From the NCBI GenBank assembly GCA_002425765.1, contig DIMW01000001.1:186001-250000 (forward strand): a stretch of DNA of 64,000 nucleotides, written 5' to 3'. The notes under the pieces were generated by a model. It saw only the letters and a program-made list of their open reading frames with translations, did no database searches and had not been told where the DNA came from. This stretch comes from Spirochaetaceae bacterium UBA5556. GTDB lineage: Bacteria; Spirochaetota; Spirochaetia; Treponematales; Rectinemataceae. Both the position numbers and the translations under genes were made by a program. This document shows positions 32,489 through 41,164 of this stretch, one piece after another (position 1 is the first letter of the stretch; each line of letters starts with the position of its first letter).

Positions 32489-33174
32489 TCGTCTCTGAAT
32501 CGGTATCCGACTCCCCTCACTGTTTCGATGAGAATGCCCTTTTCACCAAGCTTGCGGCGAATCGCGAGTATGTGGACATCGATAGAGCGCTCTGTCACCG
32601 CGACATCACCGCCGCGTATTTCCACGATCAGCCTCTCTCTGGAAAAGACCCGTCCGGGATTTTTCATCAACAGCTCAAGAATCGCAAATTCTGTCGCGGA
32701 AAGGTCGACGATTCCGTGTTCATTTCGGACCTCGTGCCGGCCGCTGTCGAGTAAAATTCCCATTTTTTGAAGGCGTGTGTTGCTGTCTTCGGGTTGGACG
32801 CTGGAATCATGGCGCCGAAGCACCGCGCGCAACCTGGCCTCCAGCACTTTCAGGCTGAAAGGCTTGACGATGTAGTCCTCCGCGCCGAGCTCGAGGCCCG
32901 CCACCACGTCGGCGTCGTCGTCCTTCGCCGAGGCTATGATGATGGGAATTGCGGAAAACGCGGGGTCTTTTTTGAGTTTGCGTATGAAGGCGAAACCGTC
33001 CATGCCCGGCAGCATGAGATCGAGGAGGATCGCGGACACGGCGCCATTTTTCAGGAATGAATGCGCGTGTTCGGCGTCCTGTTGTATGATAGTGCGGTAA
33101 CCGACTTTGCCCAGACTCGTCGCAATCATCTGGGCAATATCGCGGTCATCTTCCACGACCAGTATGGTTTCCAT
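32485..33174 (-). CDS. phoB: PhoB-type response regulator
   Basis: OmpR/PhoB-family regulator of 229 residues. The receiver domain has VVEDDRD, the phosphorylated Asp in LLDLMLPGMDG (near residue 51) and the conserved Lys in VKPFSLKVLEAR. The C-terminal winged helix holds LSATEFAILELLMKNPGRVFSR and IETVRGVGYRF. It lies 9 bases after phoU and overlaps phoR as ATGA. The direct repeat at 34684-34700 is its likely target. Confidence 0.92.
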   Translation of the reverse strand: METILVVEDDRDIAQMIATSLGKVGYRTIIQQDAEHAHSFLKNGAVSAILLDLMLPGMDGFAFIRKLKKDPAFSAIPIIIASAKDDDADVVAGLELGAEDYIVKPFSLKVLEARLRAVLRRHDSSVQPEDSNTRLQKMGILLDSGRHEVRNEHGIVDLSATEFAILELLMKNPGRVFSRERLIVEIRGGDVAVTERSIDVHILAIRRKLGEKGILIETVRGVGYRFRDE

Positions 33175-33183
33175 TTTTTTACC

Positions 33184-33840
33184 TTAGGGGTTCAGTTCCA
33201 CATGGACTCCCTCGACCATATACAATATGGATTCACATGCGTTGGTCATGTGGTCGCCGAGTCTTTCCAGATAGCCTGAGACCTGAATGAATTTTGCCAT
33301 TTTCTCCGCGTCGTCGGGGCGCGCGCTGAGCAGAACGACCATCTCCTTTATCACACTTTTGTGGAGATGATCGATCTGATCGTCCATGAGCGAAGTCTGG
33401 CGGGCAACCACGGTGTCCCGCGCGATGAAGGCGTTGACTGTGCCCGCGATCATCGAGGCGCCGATGTTCGCCATCTGCTCGAGCATCTCGGTCTGACGCC
33501 ACTGGGGTTCCTGCACGAAGAACTTCGTCGCCTTGGCAAGGTGTGCGGCGTAATCCGCGCCGCGCTCGAGGTCGGAGGCCATCTGAATGGCGCAGAGAAG
33601 AAGACGCAGATCTTTGGCGACGGGCTGCTGGGTCGCCATAGTCGTCGCGACGAGGTCGTCGATCTCAAGCTGTTGAATATCGATATGGGCGTCGGCCTTT
33701 TTTATCTTCTTGGCCGAGTCGAGGTCGCGTTCTCGGAACGCGAACATGGCTTTCTGAAGCGCGTCGACGGTCGCCGCACCCATCGCGGTGATTCGCGCGT
33801 TGATCTCTTCAATCGAGCGCTCAAATGCTTCCCGTGGCAT
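33184..33840 (-). CDS. phoU: Phosphate transport system regulator PhoU
   Basis: PhoU links the Pst transporter to PhoR and represses the regulon when phosphate is plentiful. The 218-residue all-helical protein shows two repeats of the PhoU three-helix bundle. The metal-binding acidic motifs appear as DLERGADYAAHLAK (near residues 90-103) and YLERLGDHMTNACE (near 191-204), the usual ERxxD pattern. It is directly downstream of pstB. Confidence 0.93.
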   Translation of the reverse strand: MPREAFERSIEEINARITAMGAATVDALQKAMFAFRERDLDSAKKIKKADAHIDIQQLEIDDLVATTMATQQPVAKDLRLLLCAIQMASDLERGADYAAHLAKATKFFVQEPQWRQTEMLEQMANIGASMIAGTVNAFIARDTVVARQTSLMDDQIDHLHKSVIKEMVVLLSARPDDAEKMAKFIQVSGYLERLGDHMTNACESILYMVEGVHVELNP

Positions 33841-33860
33841 ACTTTACCTCCGCCTTCCCA

Positions 33861-34637
33861 TCAACCGAAGCGGCCAGTGAGATAGCGCTCGGTCCGTTCA
33901 TCTTCCGGAGAGATGAATAATTTCTTCGTAGGCCCGACTTCGATGAGATCCCCCAAGAGCATAAATGCGGTGTTGTCCGAGATGCGGCCCGCCTGCTGCA
34001 TGTTATGCGTCACTATAATTATAGTATATTCCTTGCGCAATTCGGAAATCAAATCCTCTATGTAGGAGGCGGCGATGGGGTCGAGGGCGCTCGTCGGCTC
34101 ATCCATGAGAATCACGTCAGGCTGAAGCGCGATCGCCCGGGCGATGCAGAGCCGCTGCTGCTGTCCGCCCGAGAGCGCGAGGGCGCTCTTTTTCAGCTTG
34201 TCCTTGACTTCGTCCCACAGCGCCGCTTTTCGGAGGCTCTGCTCGACGAGTTCGTCCATGCCGCCCGAATAGCCGTGAACCTTCGCTGCCCAGGATATAT
34301 TCTGGTAGACGCTCTTCGGAAAGGGGTTCGGTTTCTGGAACACCATGCCGATGTGCCGCCTTATCACCACGGGGTCGATGGAGGGCTCATAGATGTTTTT
34401 ATCGTTGTACCAGACCTCCCCGAGAGTGCGCGTGCCCGGTATCAGCTCGTTCATCCGGTTGAGGGCCCTGAGCAGCGTGCTCTTTCCGCAGCCAGAAGGC
34501 CCGATGATGGCGGTGACATTGCGCTCCTGAAAGCCCATGGAGACGTGTTTTACGCCCTGATGGCCATCGCCGTAGACGATGCTGAGGTCCTTGGTCTCGA
34601 GAATAAAGGAGAATTGGGTCGTGGCTTCCTGCATCAT
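33861..34637 (-). CDS. pstB: Phosphate ABC transporter ATP-binding protein PstB
   Basis: ATPase of the high-affinity phosphate importer, 258 residues. Walker A is GPSGCGKST, the Q-loop region is GMVFQKPNPFPKS (typical of PstB), the signature is LSGGQQQRLCIARAIA and Walker B is VILMDEPTSALDP. Adjacent ATGs at 34637 and 34634 follow AGGTG. No pstS, pstC or pstA is in the window; pyrD lies directly upstream. So pstB-phoU-phoB-phoR appears to be a unit separated from the permease genes. Confidence 0.95.
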   Translation of the reverse strand: MMQEATTQFSFILETKDLSIVYGDGHQGVKHVSMGFQERNVTAIIGPSGCGKSTLLRALNRMNELIPGTRTLGEVWYNDKNIYEPSIDPVVIRRHIGMVFQKPNPFPKSVYQNISWAAKVHGYSGGMDELVEQSLRKAALWDEVKDKLKKSALALSGGQQQRLCIARAIALQPDVILMDEPTSALDPIAASYIEDLISELRKEYTIIIVTHNMQQAGRISDNTAFMLLGDLIEVGPTKKLFISPEDERTERYLTGRFG

Positions 34638-34683
34638 GCACCTAAACCTTATTCTTTCCGCATCAGTGCAATGTGAGCAAATT

Positions 34684-34700
34684 GTTAAAAAATGGTTAAA
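34684..34700 (-). promoter_or_regulatory. Candidate Pho box (direct repeats) upstream of pstB
   Basis: On the minus strand TTTAAC occurs twice with an 11-base period (34700-34695 and 34689-34684); the bases that follow each copy (CATTT and AATTT) also match closely. Repeats of TTAACA-like units every 11 bases are what PhoP/PhoB-type regulators bind. The site is 47 bases before the pstB start and 72 bases before it the pyrD gene ends. Confidence 0.55.
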
Positions 34701-34755
34701 TCATATGAATTCGGCGGCCGAAAAATTAACTTTGGGTGAATTTGACCCAAGGCCG

Positions 34756-35742
34756 TCATGCGGGCTCCCGCAGCATCAGCCTGATGTCGCCCACGCTCTT
34801 TACGGAGTGGCGGCCCATCCAGGCGGCGATGCCCTCGAGCACTTCCTGCGGGGCGCCGGGGTTTGAAAAGAGCGAGGTCCCGATCTGAACGGCCTGGGCG
34901 CCGGCGAGAAGATACTGAATCGCATCGTCCGCCCGGGAGATTCCCCCAAGGCCGATCACGGGAATTCCGACGGCTCGGCTCACTTTGTAGGTCGCGGCAA
35001 CCCCGACGGGGCGTATCGCCGGTCCGGAGAGGCCGCCCGTGCCCCGCGCGATGGCTGGCCTCAGCCTTTCCGTGTCTATGACCATTCCGACGACCGTGTT
35101 GATGCAGGAGATCGCGTCCGCGCCTCCCGCTTCCGCGGCGCGCGCGACATCCGCGATGTCGGTCACGTTCGGGCTCAGCTTGAGGACGAGCGGGCGCGCC
35201 GTACGCTTCTTGAGAGCGCGCGTCAGCCGCTCGATCAGCGCGGGGTCGGTGCCGAAAGACATGCCTCCCCTGTGCACATTCGGGCACGAGACGTTGATCT
35301 CATAGCCGTCCACCCCAGAGCGCCCTTCAGACCCGGGAGCGGCCGAGGCAAGACGCTCTTCTATGCGCCCGATGACCGCGGCGTAGTCGTCCTCGGTTGA
35401 ACCGGCGACATTGACGATGATCGCGCAACGGCGGCGGCTCAGGAGGGGAAGTTTTTTCTCCAGGAATTGTTCGACGCCGGGATTCGCGAGGCCTATCGAG
35501 TTGATGAGCCCCATCGGCGTCTCCACGAGACGGGGCGCGGGGTTGCCTTTCCGCGGCTCCAGAGTCACGGCCTTGGTGTAGAGGGCTCCCAGCGCGTCGA
35601 TGTGGACGAGTTCGTCGTACTCCTCGCCGTATCCGAAGGTGCCGGAAGCGACGCCCACGGGATTGGACATAAGAAGGGAGCCGATGCGGACGGAGAGGTC
35701 GAGGCCGGCGGGCGGAGCCGCTCTCTGTTCTGTCTCGCTCAT
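34756..35742 (-). CDS. pyrD: Dihydroorotate dehydrogenase, class 1B catalytic subunit
   Basis: PyrD oxidises dihydroorotate to orotate in pyrimidine synthesis and passes electrons to PyrK. From the ATG at 35742 the protein has 328 residues. A 70-residue upstream extension has no family counterpart, and the chosen ATG overlaps the pyrK stop as ATGA. FMN and substrate motifs are ASGTFGYGEEY, NSIGLANPG, EINVSCPNVHRGG with the class 1B catalytic Cys, and the GLGGISRADDAIQYLLAGA phosphate loop. Confidence 0.94.
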   Translation of the reverse strand: MSETEQRAAPPAGLDLSVRIGSLLMSNPVGVASGTFGYGEEYDELVHIDALGALYTKAVTLEPRKGNPAPRLVETPMGLINSIGLANPGVEQFLEKKLPLLSRRRCAIIVNVAGSTEDDYAAVIGRIEERLASAAPGSEGRSGVDGYEINVSCPNVHRGGMSFGTDPALIERLTRALKKRTARPLVLKLSPNVTDIADVARAAEAGGADAISCINTVVGMVIDTERLRPAIARGTGGLSGPAIRPVGVAATYKVSRAVGIPVIGLGGISRADDAIQYLLAGAQAVQIGTSLFSNPGAPQEVLEGIAAWMGRHSVKSVGDIRLMLREPA

Positions 35743-36623
35743 TTCAGGCTCGCCTCCCAATCGATTTGACCTGCCTCGAAGACGGGACCATCGGCGCAGA
35801 CGCGCAGAAAGTCTCCCGAGGTGGAGGGAAGCACGCAGCCCTGGCAGGCGCCGACTCCGCAGGCCATCCACTGCTCGGCGGAGCAGTGGGCATCGATGTG
35901 GTGAGCCCCGACAAATTTCGCGAGGGAGGCCAGCATGGGGCCGGGACCGCACCCATAGAGGTGCCAGGCCCTCCCTGAACTTTCCTCGCTTTTCAGAGAG
36001 GCGAGGGCGTCCACCACCGTCCCACGGAAGCCTTCCGAGCCATCGTCGGTGGCGAAGAACGCCCGCGAGAGCAGTTCCTTCCAGAGAGAGGCCATCGGGC
36101 TGCCATCTAAGGAACCGGCGCGCAGCGGGATGAGCGATGCGCTGCGGAAACCCAGGACGAGTCTGTATCCGGCGTCTTCCGGCGCAGTCTGTGCGCGCGA
36201 CAGTGAGTCGGCGAGGAAGAGCAGGGGACCGATCCCGATCCCGCCTCCGGCGATGATGGGCCTCTGGCCCTGCTGCGGCGAAGGGAAGCTGTTTCCCAGC
36301 GAGGCGATGACATCGATGAGGCTGCCTGGCTTTTGGAGCGCCAGCGCCCTCGTGCCGGGGCCGCGTACCTGATAGATGGAATGGGCGAAAGCGCTGCCTG
36401 TTGCGGCCGAAGCGCGGGTTTTCCGTTCTGCGGGCTCAAATCCCGCGAACGCCAGCGGGCGCCTCAGAATGGAGCCGGCGCCGGTCTCGACCAACGCGGG
36501 AAGCACCGTAAAGAATTGCCCCGGTGTAGGGTCAGACAGGCCCGGGGGCCATTCGAACGCCAGGTGCATCCAATTCGGCGCAATCGGTTCGTTGAGGAGT
36601 ACTGGCGCGTTGAATTGTCGCAT
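35739..36623 (-). CDS. pyrK: Dihydroorotate dehydrogenase electron-transfer subunit
   Basis: PyrK carries FAD and a 2Fe-2S cluster and links PyrD to NAD+. I start it at the ATG at 36623, which follows AGGTGG; an in-frame GTG at 36632 lies inside that site. The protein has 294 residues. FAD-binding sequence RRPLAFAG is near residue 57 and a nucleotide-binding IIAGGGIGIGPLLFLA is near 125. The cluster cysteines are in ACGVGACQGCVLP and the later RVCADGP. It is divergent from the LysO-like gene by 50 bases. Confidence 0.93.
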   Translation of the reverse strand: MRQFNAPVLLNEPIAPNWMHLAFEWPPGLSDPTPGQFFTVLPALVETGAGSILRRPLAFAGFEPAERKTRASAATGSAFAHSIYQVRGPGTRALALQKPGSLIDVIASLGNSFPSPQQGQRPIIAGGGIGIGPLLFLADSLSRAQTAPEDAGYRLVLGFRSASLIPLRAGSLDGSPMASLWKELLSRAFFATDDGSEGFRGTVVDALASLKSEESSGRAWHLYGCGPGPMLASLAKFVGAHHIDAHCSAEQWMACGVGACQGCVLPSTSGDFLRVCADGPVFEAGQIDWEASLK

Positions 36624-36673
36624 AGAATCCACCTGGTCTGGGATTCTATCAAAACAACGCGCATTTTGATACT

Positions 36674-37648
36674 ATGCTGCAAATGATCCAGATACTGATA
36701 CTGCTCGCGTTTTTGCTCGCTGGGGCTCTGGCGGTGTCCCTGAGGCTGGCCCCCAAGCCGAGGATCGTGGAGATTTCGATCACTGTGGCGCTCTGGCTGC
36801 TCCTGTTCAGCATGGGTTTCCGTATCGGCAATAATCCGGAACTTGTCCGCTCCATAGGCACAATCGGACTTCTTGGCCTTGTCGCCGCCGCCTGCACCAT
36901 AGCGGGAAGCTGCCTTGTCGTCTGGCTCCTGAGCCGTCTGCTGCCGCGGGCGGGCTCGTTCAGGAAGCAGCAATCCGCCGTCGCGGCGTCTTTCGTTTCC
37001 ATGGAGCCGGGTGACGGTAAAGGAGGAAGGCCGGCGGCTTCGCTGCTGCTGCGGCTGAAGCCGCCGGCGATTCTGCTGGCCGTGGTGCTCGCGGGTTTTG
37101 TCGCGGGGATTCTGCTCCCAGAACTGGGCTTTGATCCGGGCATCATCACGGAGTGGACGCTGAACGCCTTGCTCTTCCTCATCGGCATGCAGTTCCGCCA
37201 GTCGAACATCCCTCTCGCGGCCATGCTGAAATCCCCGGCCGTTGTGGCGCTGCCGCTCGCGACCGCTGCGGGCAGCCTCCTCGGCGGAATATTGCTCGCC
37301 CCTCTCTTTTCGCTGCCCCTCACGCGGGCTCTGGCGCTGGCGAGCGGCTTCGGGTGGTACAGCCTCTCGGGCGTGCTCATCTCGAATCTCGGCGATCCTC
37401 TGCTCGGTTCTTCCGCCTTTCTTGCGAACATGATCCGCGAAAGTCTGGGACTCATCCTCATCCCCGTGCTCGGGCAGACGCGCGTCCCCGTCATGGCCAT
37501 CAGCGTGGCCGGGGCCACATCGATGGACGTGTCTCTTCCCCTCATAGAGCAGACGCTGGGACCCGAGGCTGTCCCCTTGAGTTTTATTTCGGGGGCCCTG
37601 CTGTCCGCCCTCGTGCCGGTACTGGTGCCGCTCTTTATGAAGTTGTGA
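36674..37648 (+). CDS. Lysine exporter LysO family protein
   Basis: Inner-membrane protein of 324 residues with about eight to nine hydrophobic helices. The family stretch FGWYSLSGVLISNL (near residues 230-243), followed by LANMIRESLGLILIPVLG, matches LysO (YbjE, DUF340), an L-lysine exporter. E. coli LysO is about 299 residues. A charged loop near residues 100-125 (KQQSAVAASFVSMEPGDGK) is longer than usual. Starts at 36674 and 36683 are both possible with no clear ribosome site. Confidence 0.8.
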   Translation: MLQMIQILILLAFLLAGALAVSLRLAPKPRIVEISITVALWLLLFSMGFRIGNNPELVRSIGTIGLLGLVAAACTIAGSCLVVWLLSRLLPRAGSFRKQQSAVAASFVSMEPGDGKGGRPAASLLLRLKPPAILLAVVLAGFVAGILLPELGFDPGIITEWTLNALLFLIGMQFRQSNIPLAAMLKSPAVVALPLATAAGSLLGGILLAPLFSLPLTRALALASGFGWYSLSGVLISNLGDPLLGSSAFLANMIRESLGLILIPVLGQTRVPVMAISVAGATSMDVSLPLIEQTLGPEAVPLSFISGALLSALVPVLVPLFMKL

Positions 37649-37650
37649 GG

Positions 37651-38466
37651 CTATAAGGCGATATCATCCTCGGAGATTCCCATTGAGTGGAGCTTTTCCT
37701 CGATGCGGTGCAGGCGTTCCGTCATCGACGCGATGCTGCGTTCGAGTTTTTTATGCTCGGCGATGAGGGTATCGATCGGATCGTCGCCCTCATCCTCGGG
37801 CGGCATCGCGGTACGTTTCGCGATGAGAGGAGTCGCTCCTTTGGAAAGGGCCTCGGCGGCCTTCGCCCGTGCTTCCGGATCCCGGATTGAAGCGACGAGC
37901 GACAGTCCGTCCCAGCCCAGCGATGGATCGAGATTGAGGTTCTGGGCCTGAATCGCGGTGGAAGCGGTCCTCTTGGGCAGGCCGAGCACTCTCTCGACAT
38001 AGTCTTCAAAGCGGGCGTGGTGGACTCGGCAGAGCTCTTCCGCCTGGACGAGGAGCCTCCCAAGCTCAAGGAGGAGGGAACCATTTTCCGAGAGACAGCG
38101 GTTTTTTATCTCCGCCGTGAGGGTGGCGAATTCCGGCACGGTATCGAAGACGTTCTCATAGAGTCCGAGGCTCTCCGCTTTTTCCAGAAGTTCGTGAAAA
38201 AGCGCCCAGAACTCCTGAGTGTGGGGCTTCGGCATGGGAAGGCCGCCGTGCCTGGTGAAGAGTATGTGGTGGGCATATTCGTGGATCGCGGTATAGATGA
38301 GCTGACTGTCCGAGTCGAAATTGCGGTTGTGGATGACAATCTCGGATTTTGCGGGTTTGTAGAGCCCGTTAACTTTCTTGTTTGTCTTGCCCGAGAATAC
38401 GAGAGTGAAAGGCGCGGGTGAGGACTCGATGGCTTCCAGAATTTCGCGGACCTTGTCCTGATTCAT
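37651..38466 (-). CDS. Putative zinc-dependent hydrolase with HExxH motif
   Basis: Unassigned 271-residue cytoplasmic protein. His62-Glu63-x-x-His66 (IHEYAHHILF) is a gluzincin-type zinc motif, and downstream HTQEFWALFHELLE could give the third ligand, reminiscent of SprT/M48-like folds. The middle part (KRTASTAIQAQNLNLDP) is of unknown type. The last 45 residues form a short coiled coil (EHKKLERSIASMTERLHRIEEKL). AGGAG lies 9 bases before the ATG. The stop is 2 bases from the LysO stop, convergent. Protease activity is inference from one motif. Confidence 0.5.
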   Translation of the reverse strand: MNQDKVREILEAIESSPAPFTLVFSGKTNKKVNGLYKPAKSEIVIHNRNFDSDSQLIYTAIHEYAHHILFTRHGGLPMPKPHTQEFWALFHELLEKAESLGLYENVFDTVPEFATLTAEIKNRCLSENGSLLLELGRLLVQAEELCRVHHARFEDYVERVLGLPKRTASTAIQAQNLNLDPSLGWDGLSLVASIRDPEARAKAAEALSKGATPLIAKRTAMPPEDEGDDPIDTLIAEHKKLERSIASMTERLHRIEEKLHSMGISEDDIAL

Positions 38467-38537
38467 TGCTGGCTCTCCTGGTGAATGCTGAGGCCCATAC
38501 TAACGGATAGGATATGGACGCGCAATGGAGAGAGGAA

Positions 38538-38768
38538 TCAGCGGTGGAGAGCCCTCTCGATTTCAGACTTGTTGAATCCGATGATGACCCGGCCATTTAC
38601 ATCGATGACAGGCACGCCCATCTGTCCCGACTTGTGCATCATCTCCTCGGCGCGGCGCATGTCTGCGGCGACGTTGTATTCTGTAAAGGAAATACCGTTT
38701 TGACGGAACCAGTCTTTTGCCATCCGGCAATAGCCGCAGTTAGGGGTGGTATAGATAGTGACCGACAT
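38538..38768 (-). CDS. Glutaredoxin/NrdH-like thiol-disulfide protein
   Basis: Small redox protein of 76 residues from the ATG at 38768, which has GGGAGG 6 bases upstream. The redox pair is in TTPNCGYCRMAK (Cys-Gly-Tyr-Cys), followed by a GVPVIDVNG cis-Pro motif and GFNKSEIERAL. Length and motif fit glutaredoxin-like NrdH. It may reduce ribonucleotide reductase or other thiols; no partner gene is adjacent. A promoter is seen at 38817-38845. Confidence 0.88.
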   Translation of the reverse strand: MSVTIYTTPNCGYCRMAKDWFRQNGISFTEYNVAADMRRAEEMMHKSGQMGVPVIDVNGRVIIGFNKSEIERALHR

Positions 38769-38816
38769 ATATCCTCCCAATTCTTATTATTTCTCAGGGT
38801 GATTTTATTTATATAG

Positions 38817-38845
38817 AAAATACTATATATGAAGTTATAGGTCAA
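38817..38845 (-). promoter_or_regulatory. Probable promoter of the glutaredoxin gene
   Basis: On the minus strand TTGACC (38845-38840), 17 bases, then TATTTT (38822-38817). It lies in the AT-rich divergent gap before the secreted-protein gene. Confidence 0.5.
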
Positions 38846-38917
38846 GAGTGATTCCGTGAAAAAAGTCCCGACGAAAAAATTTGAAGTGACACCCGCAAAA
38901 ACTTGCATCTTGTTCAT

Positions 38918-40423
38918 GTGGAAAAGAAGATATTATGGTGTACGGCAATGTGTATCCTGCTGTCGGCTGCTGCCGCGGGGGGACTTGGGACATCGGCGAG
39001 ATCGGTATCGGGGAATATTTCTCTCAGTGCTTCCCCGACAGGGACGAAGGCCTATTTGTCCCTCACGGTGCCATTCAATATTCTCATACATGCCGCGATG
39101 CCCCTCTCTCTCGATTCGGAGGCCCTGAGCTCGTCTTCGTTCACTGCGAAAGGAAAGTTTGGCGGGTTTGATTTGGCTGCAGGGAAGCTCAAAATCAGCG
39201 ATGCTGCCAGCTTTCTGGCACGGCCGGAGCTCGTTTCCGGCCAGGGCGGCTCGCTTCTGTACTCCGGCAATCTTGGAAGCGCGAGCGATCCTCTGGGTAT
39301 TGCTGCCAGCTTTTCACGGCTGTCGCTTTTTCTGACTCAAGGAGAGCTCTACGGATGTGGAGCACTGCAGTATGTACTTCTCGATATACCTACCCGTGTG
39401 GCGATCGGTGTGGGGACGCTTTTGGATGAGGGAGATCAGGGATCACTCTGGGACCGCATAAAGCCATGGCTTGCATTAGGGGGTGGATATTACAGGCCCG
39501 ATATGTCCTTTTTGGCAAGATTCCATGTATACCCCGACTTTGGAGCCGGTCATGATGATCCCTTTGACTTTTCATGGCTGAAGGCGGCAGCCTGCAGACT
39601 CGACATGTCGTGGAAGGCTTCCGGACAAAACATCAAGGGATTCCTGTACGCGGAAACCGGGGATTTTATATCGGCCACGGGGAAAGTAGCCAGCCACGAT
39701 GCCGTTGCCCAGGTCGACTATGAAGCCGATATTTCCATTATTCCCCTTGTCAAAGATTTTAAACTGAGCCTCTCCGGGTTTTCGAAGCAGGGGGCAGTCG
39801 AGCCGCCGCTTAGCGGCACTCCTTCATTCGGCGCATACCCCGATTCTTTTGCGTTGAAATATTGGCCAGACGGCGGCGAAGGCCATTTCAGCATAGAGAA
39901 TAAAGAAGTGAGGGCATGTGTGTTCAGGGCGCCCCTTGGTTTGGGTTCATCCTTTTCCGGCACCTTGGTCAAAAAACCGTACGAATGGTCCGGAAAAATC
40001 GGCCTCGACCTGAATGTACGGAATACAAAACCGGGCGGATCACAACTGGGCCTTGGTTTCGCGCTCCAGACCTCATGTTCCGATCAGGACAGTATTTCCG
40101 AAGATTCCGATGGGACTTTCTCCGATATTTCTGAATATGAAGAATCTGACGATACAGCGGCCGTGGCTCAGAATACGGCAGGCACATTGATTCTCGATCG
40201 TGCGCTCGTAGCCTTGCGCCTTGCCTCTGGTTCTTTGTCCTGCCGGATGTCGGTCGATATTCCCCTCCAATACTCGGATTCCAATGCATTGCGGATAAAA
40301 ATGAGTGGATCTATAAAAATGGCTCATTTCTTTCTGGAGGCCTCGGGGACCGGCGATTTTGAAATGACCGAAAAGCAATTTTCAATTGTCTCCGCACTCC
40401 TCTATGTCAAGATTCCTCTATAA
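38918..40423 (+). CDS. Secreted, possibly outer-membrane beta-barrel protein
   Basis: Unassigned protein of about 501 residues. The start is unclear: in-frame TTG at 38903, GTG at 38918 and ATG at 38948. The GTG gives the best signal peptide (MEKKILWCTAMCILLSAAAAG). The mature part is rich in Ser, Gly and alternating polar/hydrophobic stretches such as GSLLYSGNLGS and KAYLSLTVPFNILI, as in beta barrels. A Ser/Asp-rich segment near residues 390-425 (SISEDSDGTFSDISEYEES) may be a loop. The C-terminus ends IPL, not Phe, so the BamA signal is weak. No ribosome site is visible. Confidence 0.45.
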   Translation: MEKKILWCTAMCILLSAAAAGGLGTSARSVSGNISLSASPTGTKAYLSLTVPFNILIHAAMPLSLDSEALSSSSFTAKGKFGGFDLAAGKLKISDAASFLARPELVSGQGGSLLYSGNLGSASDPLGIAASFSRLSLFLTQGELYGCGALQYVLLDIPTRVAIGVGTLLDEGDQGSLWDRIKPWLALGGGYYRPDMSFLARFHVYPDFGAGHDDPFDFSWLKAAACRLDMSWKASGQNIKGFLYAETGDFISATGKVASHDAVAQVDYEADISIIPLVKDFKLSLSGFSKQGAVEPPLSGTPSFGAYPDSFALKYWPDGGEGHFSIENKEVRACVFRAPLGLGSSFSGTLVKKPYEWSGKIGLDLNVRNTKPGGSQLGLGFALQTSCSDQDSISEDSDGTFSDISEYEESDDTAAVAQNTAGTLILDRALVALRLASGSLSCRMSVDIPLQYSDSNALRIKMSGSIKMAHFFLEASGTGDFEMTEKQFSIVSALLYVKIPL

Positions 40424-40513
40424 TACATTTGTTTTACATGTTTCCCGGGTGGTTTTCAAATCTTCTCCAGTGCGATACCATTTCATAGAAATAATTCTGA
40501 CGGAGGAAAGGAA

Positions 40514-41137
40514 GTGGACAGCGCTTTAATCGTGGTCGATGTTCAAAATGATTTTTGCCCGGGCGGCGTCCTCGCGGTGCCGGGAGGAGATCTTATCGTG
40601 TCGAAGGTAAATGCGCTGCTTGCCTTATATCCTCTCGGCATCTTGACTCAAGACTGGCATCCTCTCATGCATTGTTCTTTCGCCTCTACAAAATCGCTTC
40701 CACCTTTTTCGCTTGATAGAAGCGTGACACCCCCCTCCATTCTGTGGCCGGATCATTGTGTCGCGGGCAGCCGAGGGGCCGATTTTCATCCGGCGCTTCA
40801 GACCTGGAGGGCAAGGTTCATATTGCGCAAGGGGACACAGCAAATACTCGACAGCTATTCGGCATTTTTCGAGAACGATGCGGTTACGCCGACAGGACTT
40901 GCGGGCCTTTTATCTTCGATCGGAGTGCCGCGAGTTCTAGTCTGCGGACTCGCGACCGATTATTGCGTGAAGGCGACGGCCCTGGATGCCAGGCGAGAGG
41001 GGTTCGATGTCGTAGTGATTGAAGACGCGACCAAGGGGATCGATGCGAACCCCGGCGATATCGCGAAGGCGAAAGAAGAAATGCGCGCACAAGGCTGCAC
41101 CTTTGTTCAAACGAGTGAATTGTTGGCGAAGGCGTAA
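40514..41137 (+). CDS. pncA: Nicotinamidase
   Basis: PncA converts nicotinamide to nicotinate for NAD salvage. The 207-residue protein starts with GTG at 40514 after GGAGGAAAGG. The catalytic Asp is in VVDVQNDFCPGG and the catalytic Cys in GLATDYCVKATALDA. Metal ligands are in LTQDWHPLMHCSF. The cis-peptide-type stretch LWPDHCVAGSRGADFH fits the family. It is followed 27 bases later by pncB, giving the next enzyme of the pathway. Confidence 0.95.
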   Translation: MDSALIVVDVQNDFCPGGVLAVPGGDLIVSKVNALLALYPLGILTQDWHPLMHCSFASTKSLPPFSLDRSVTPPSILWPDHCVAGSRGADFHPALQTWRARFILRKGTQQILDSYSAFFENDAVTPTGLAGLLSSIGVPRVLVCGLATDYCVKATALDARREGFDVVVIEDATKGIDANPGDIAKAKEEMRAQGCTFVQTSELLAKA

Positions 41138-41164
41138 TTTGTTCTGGAAACTGAAAGGAATATC

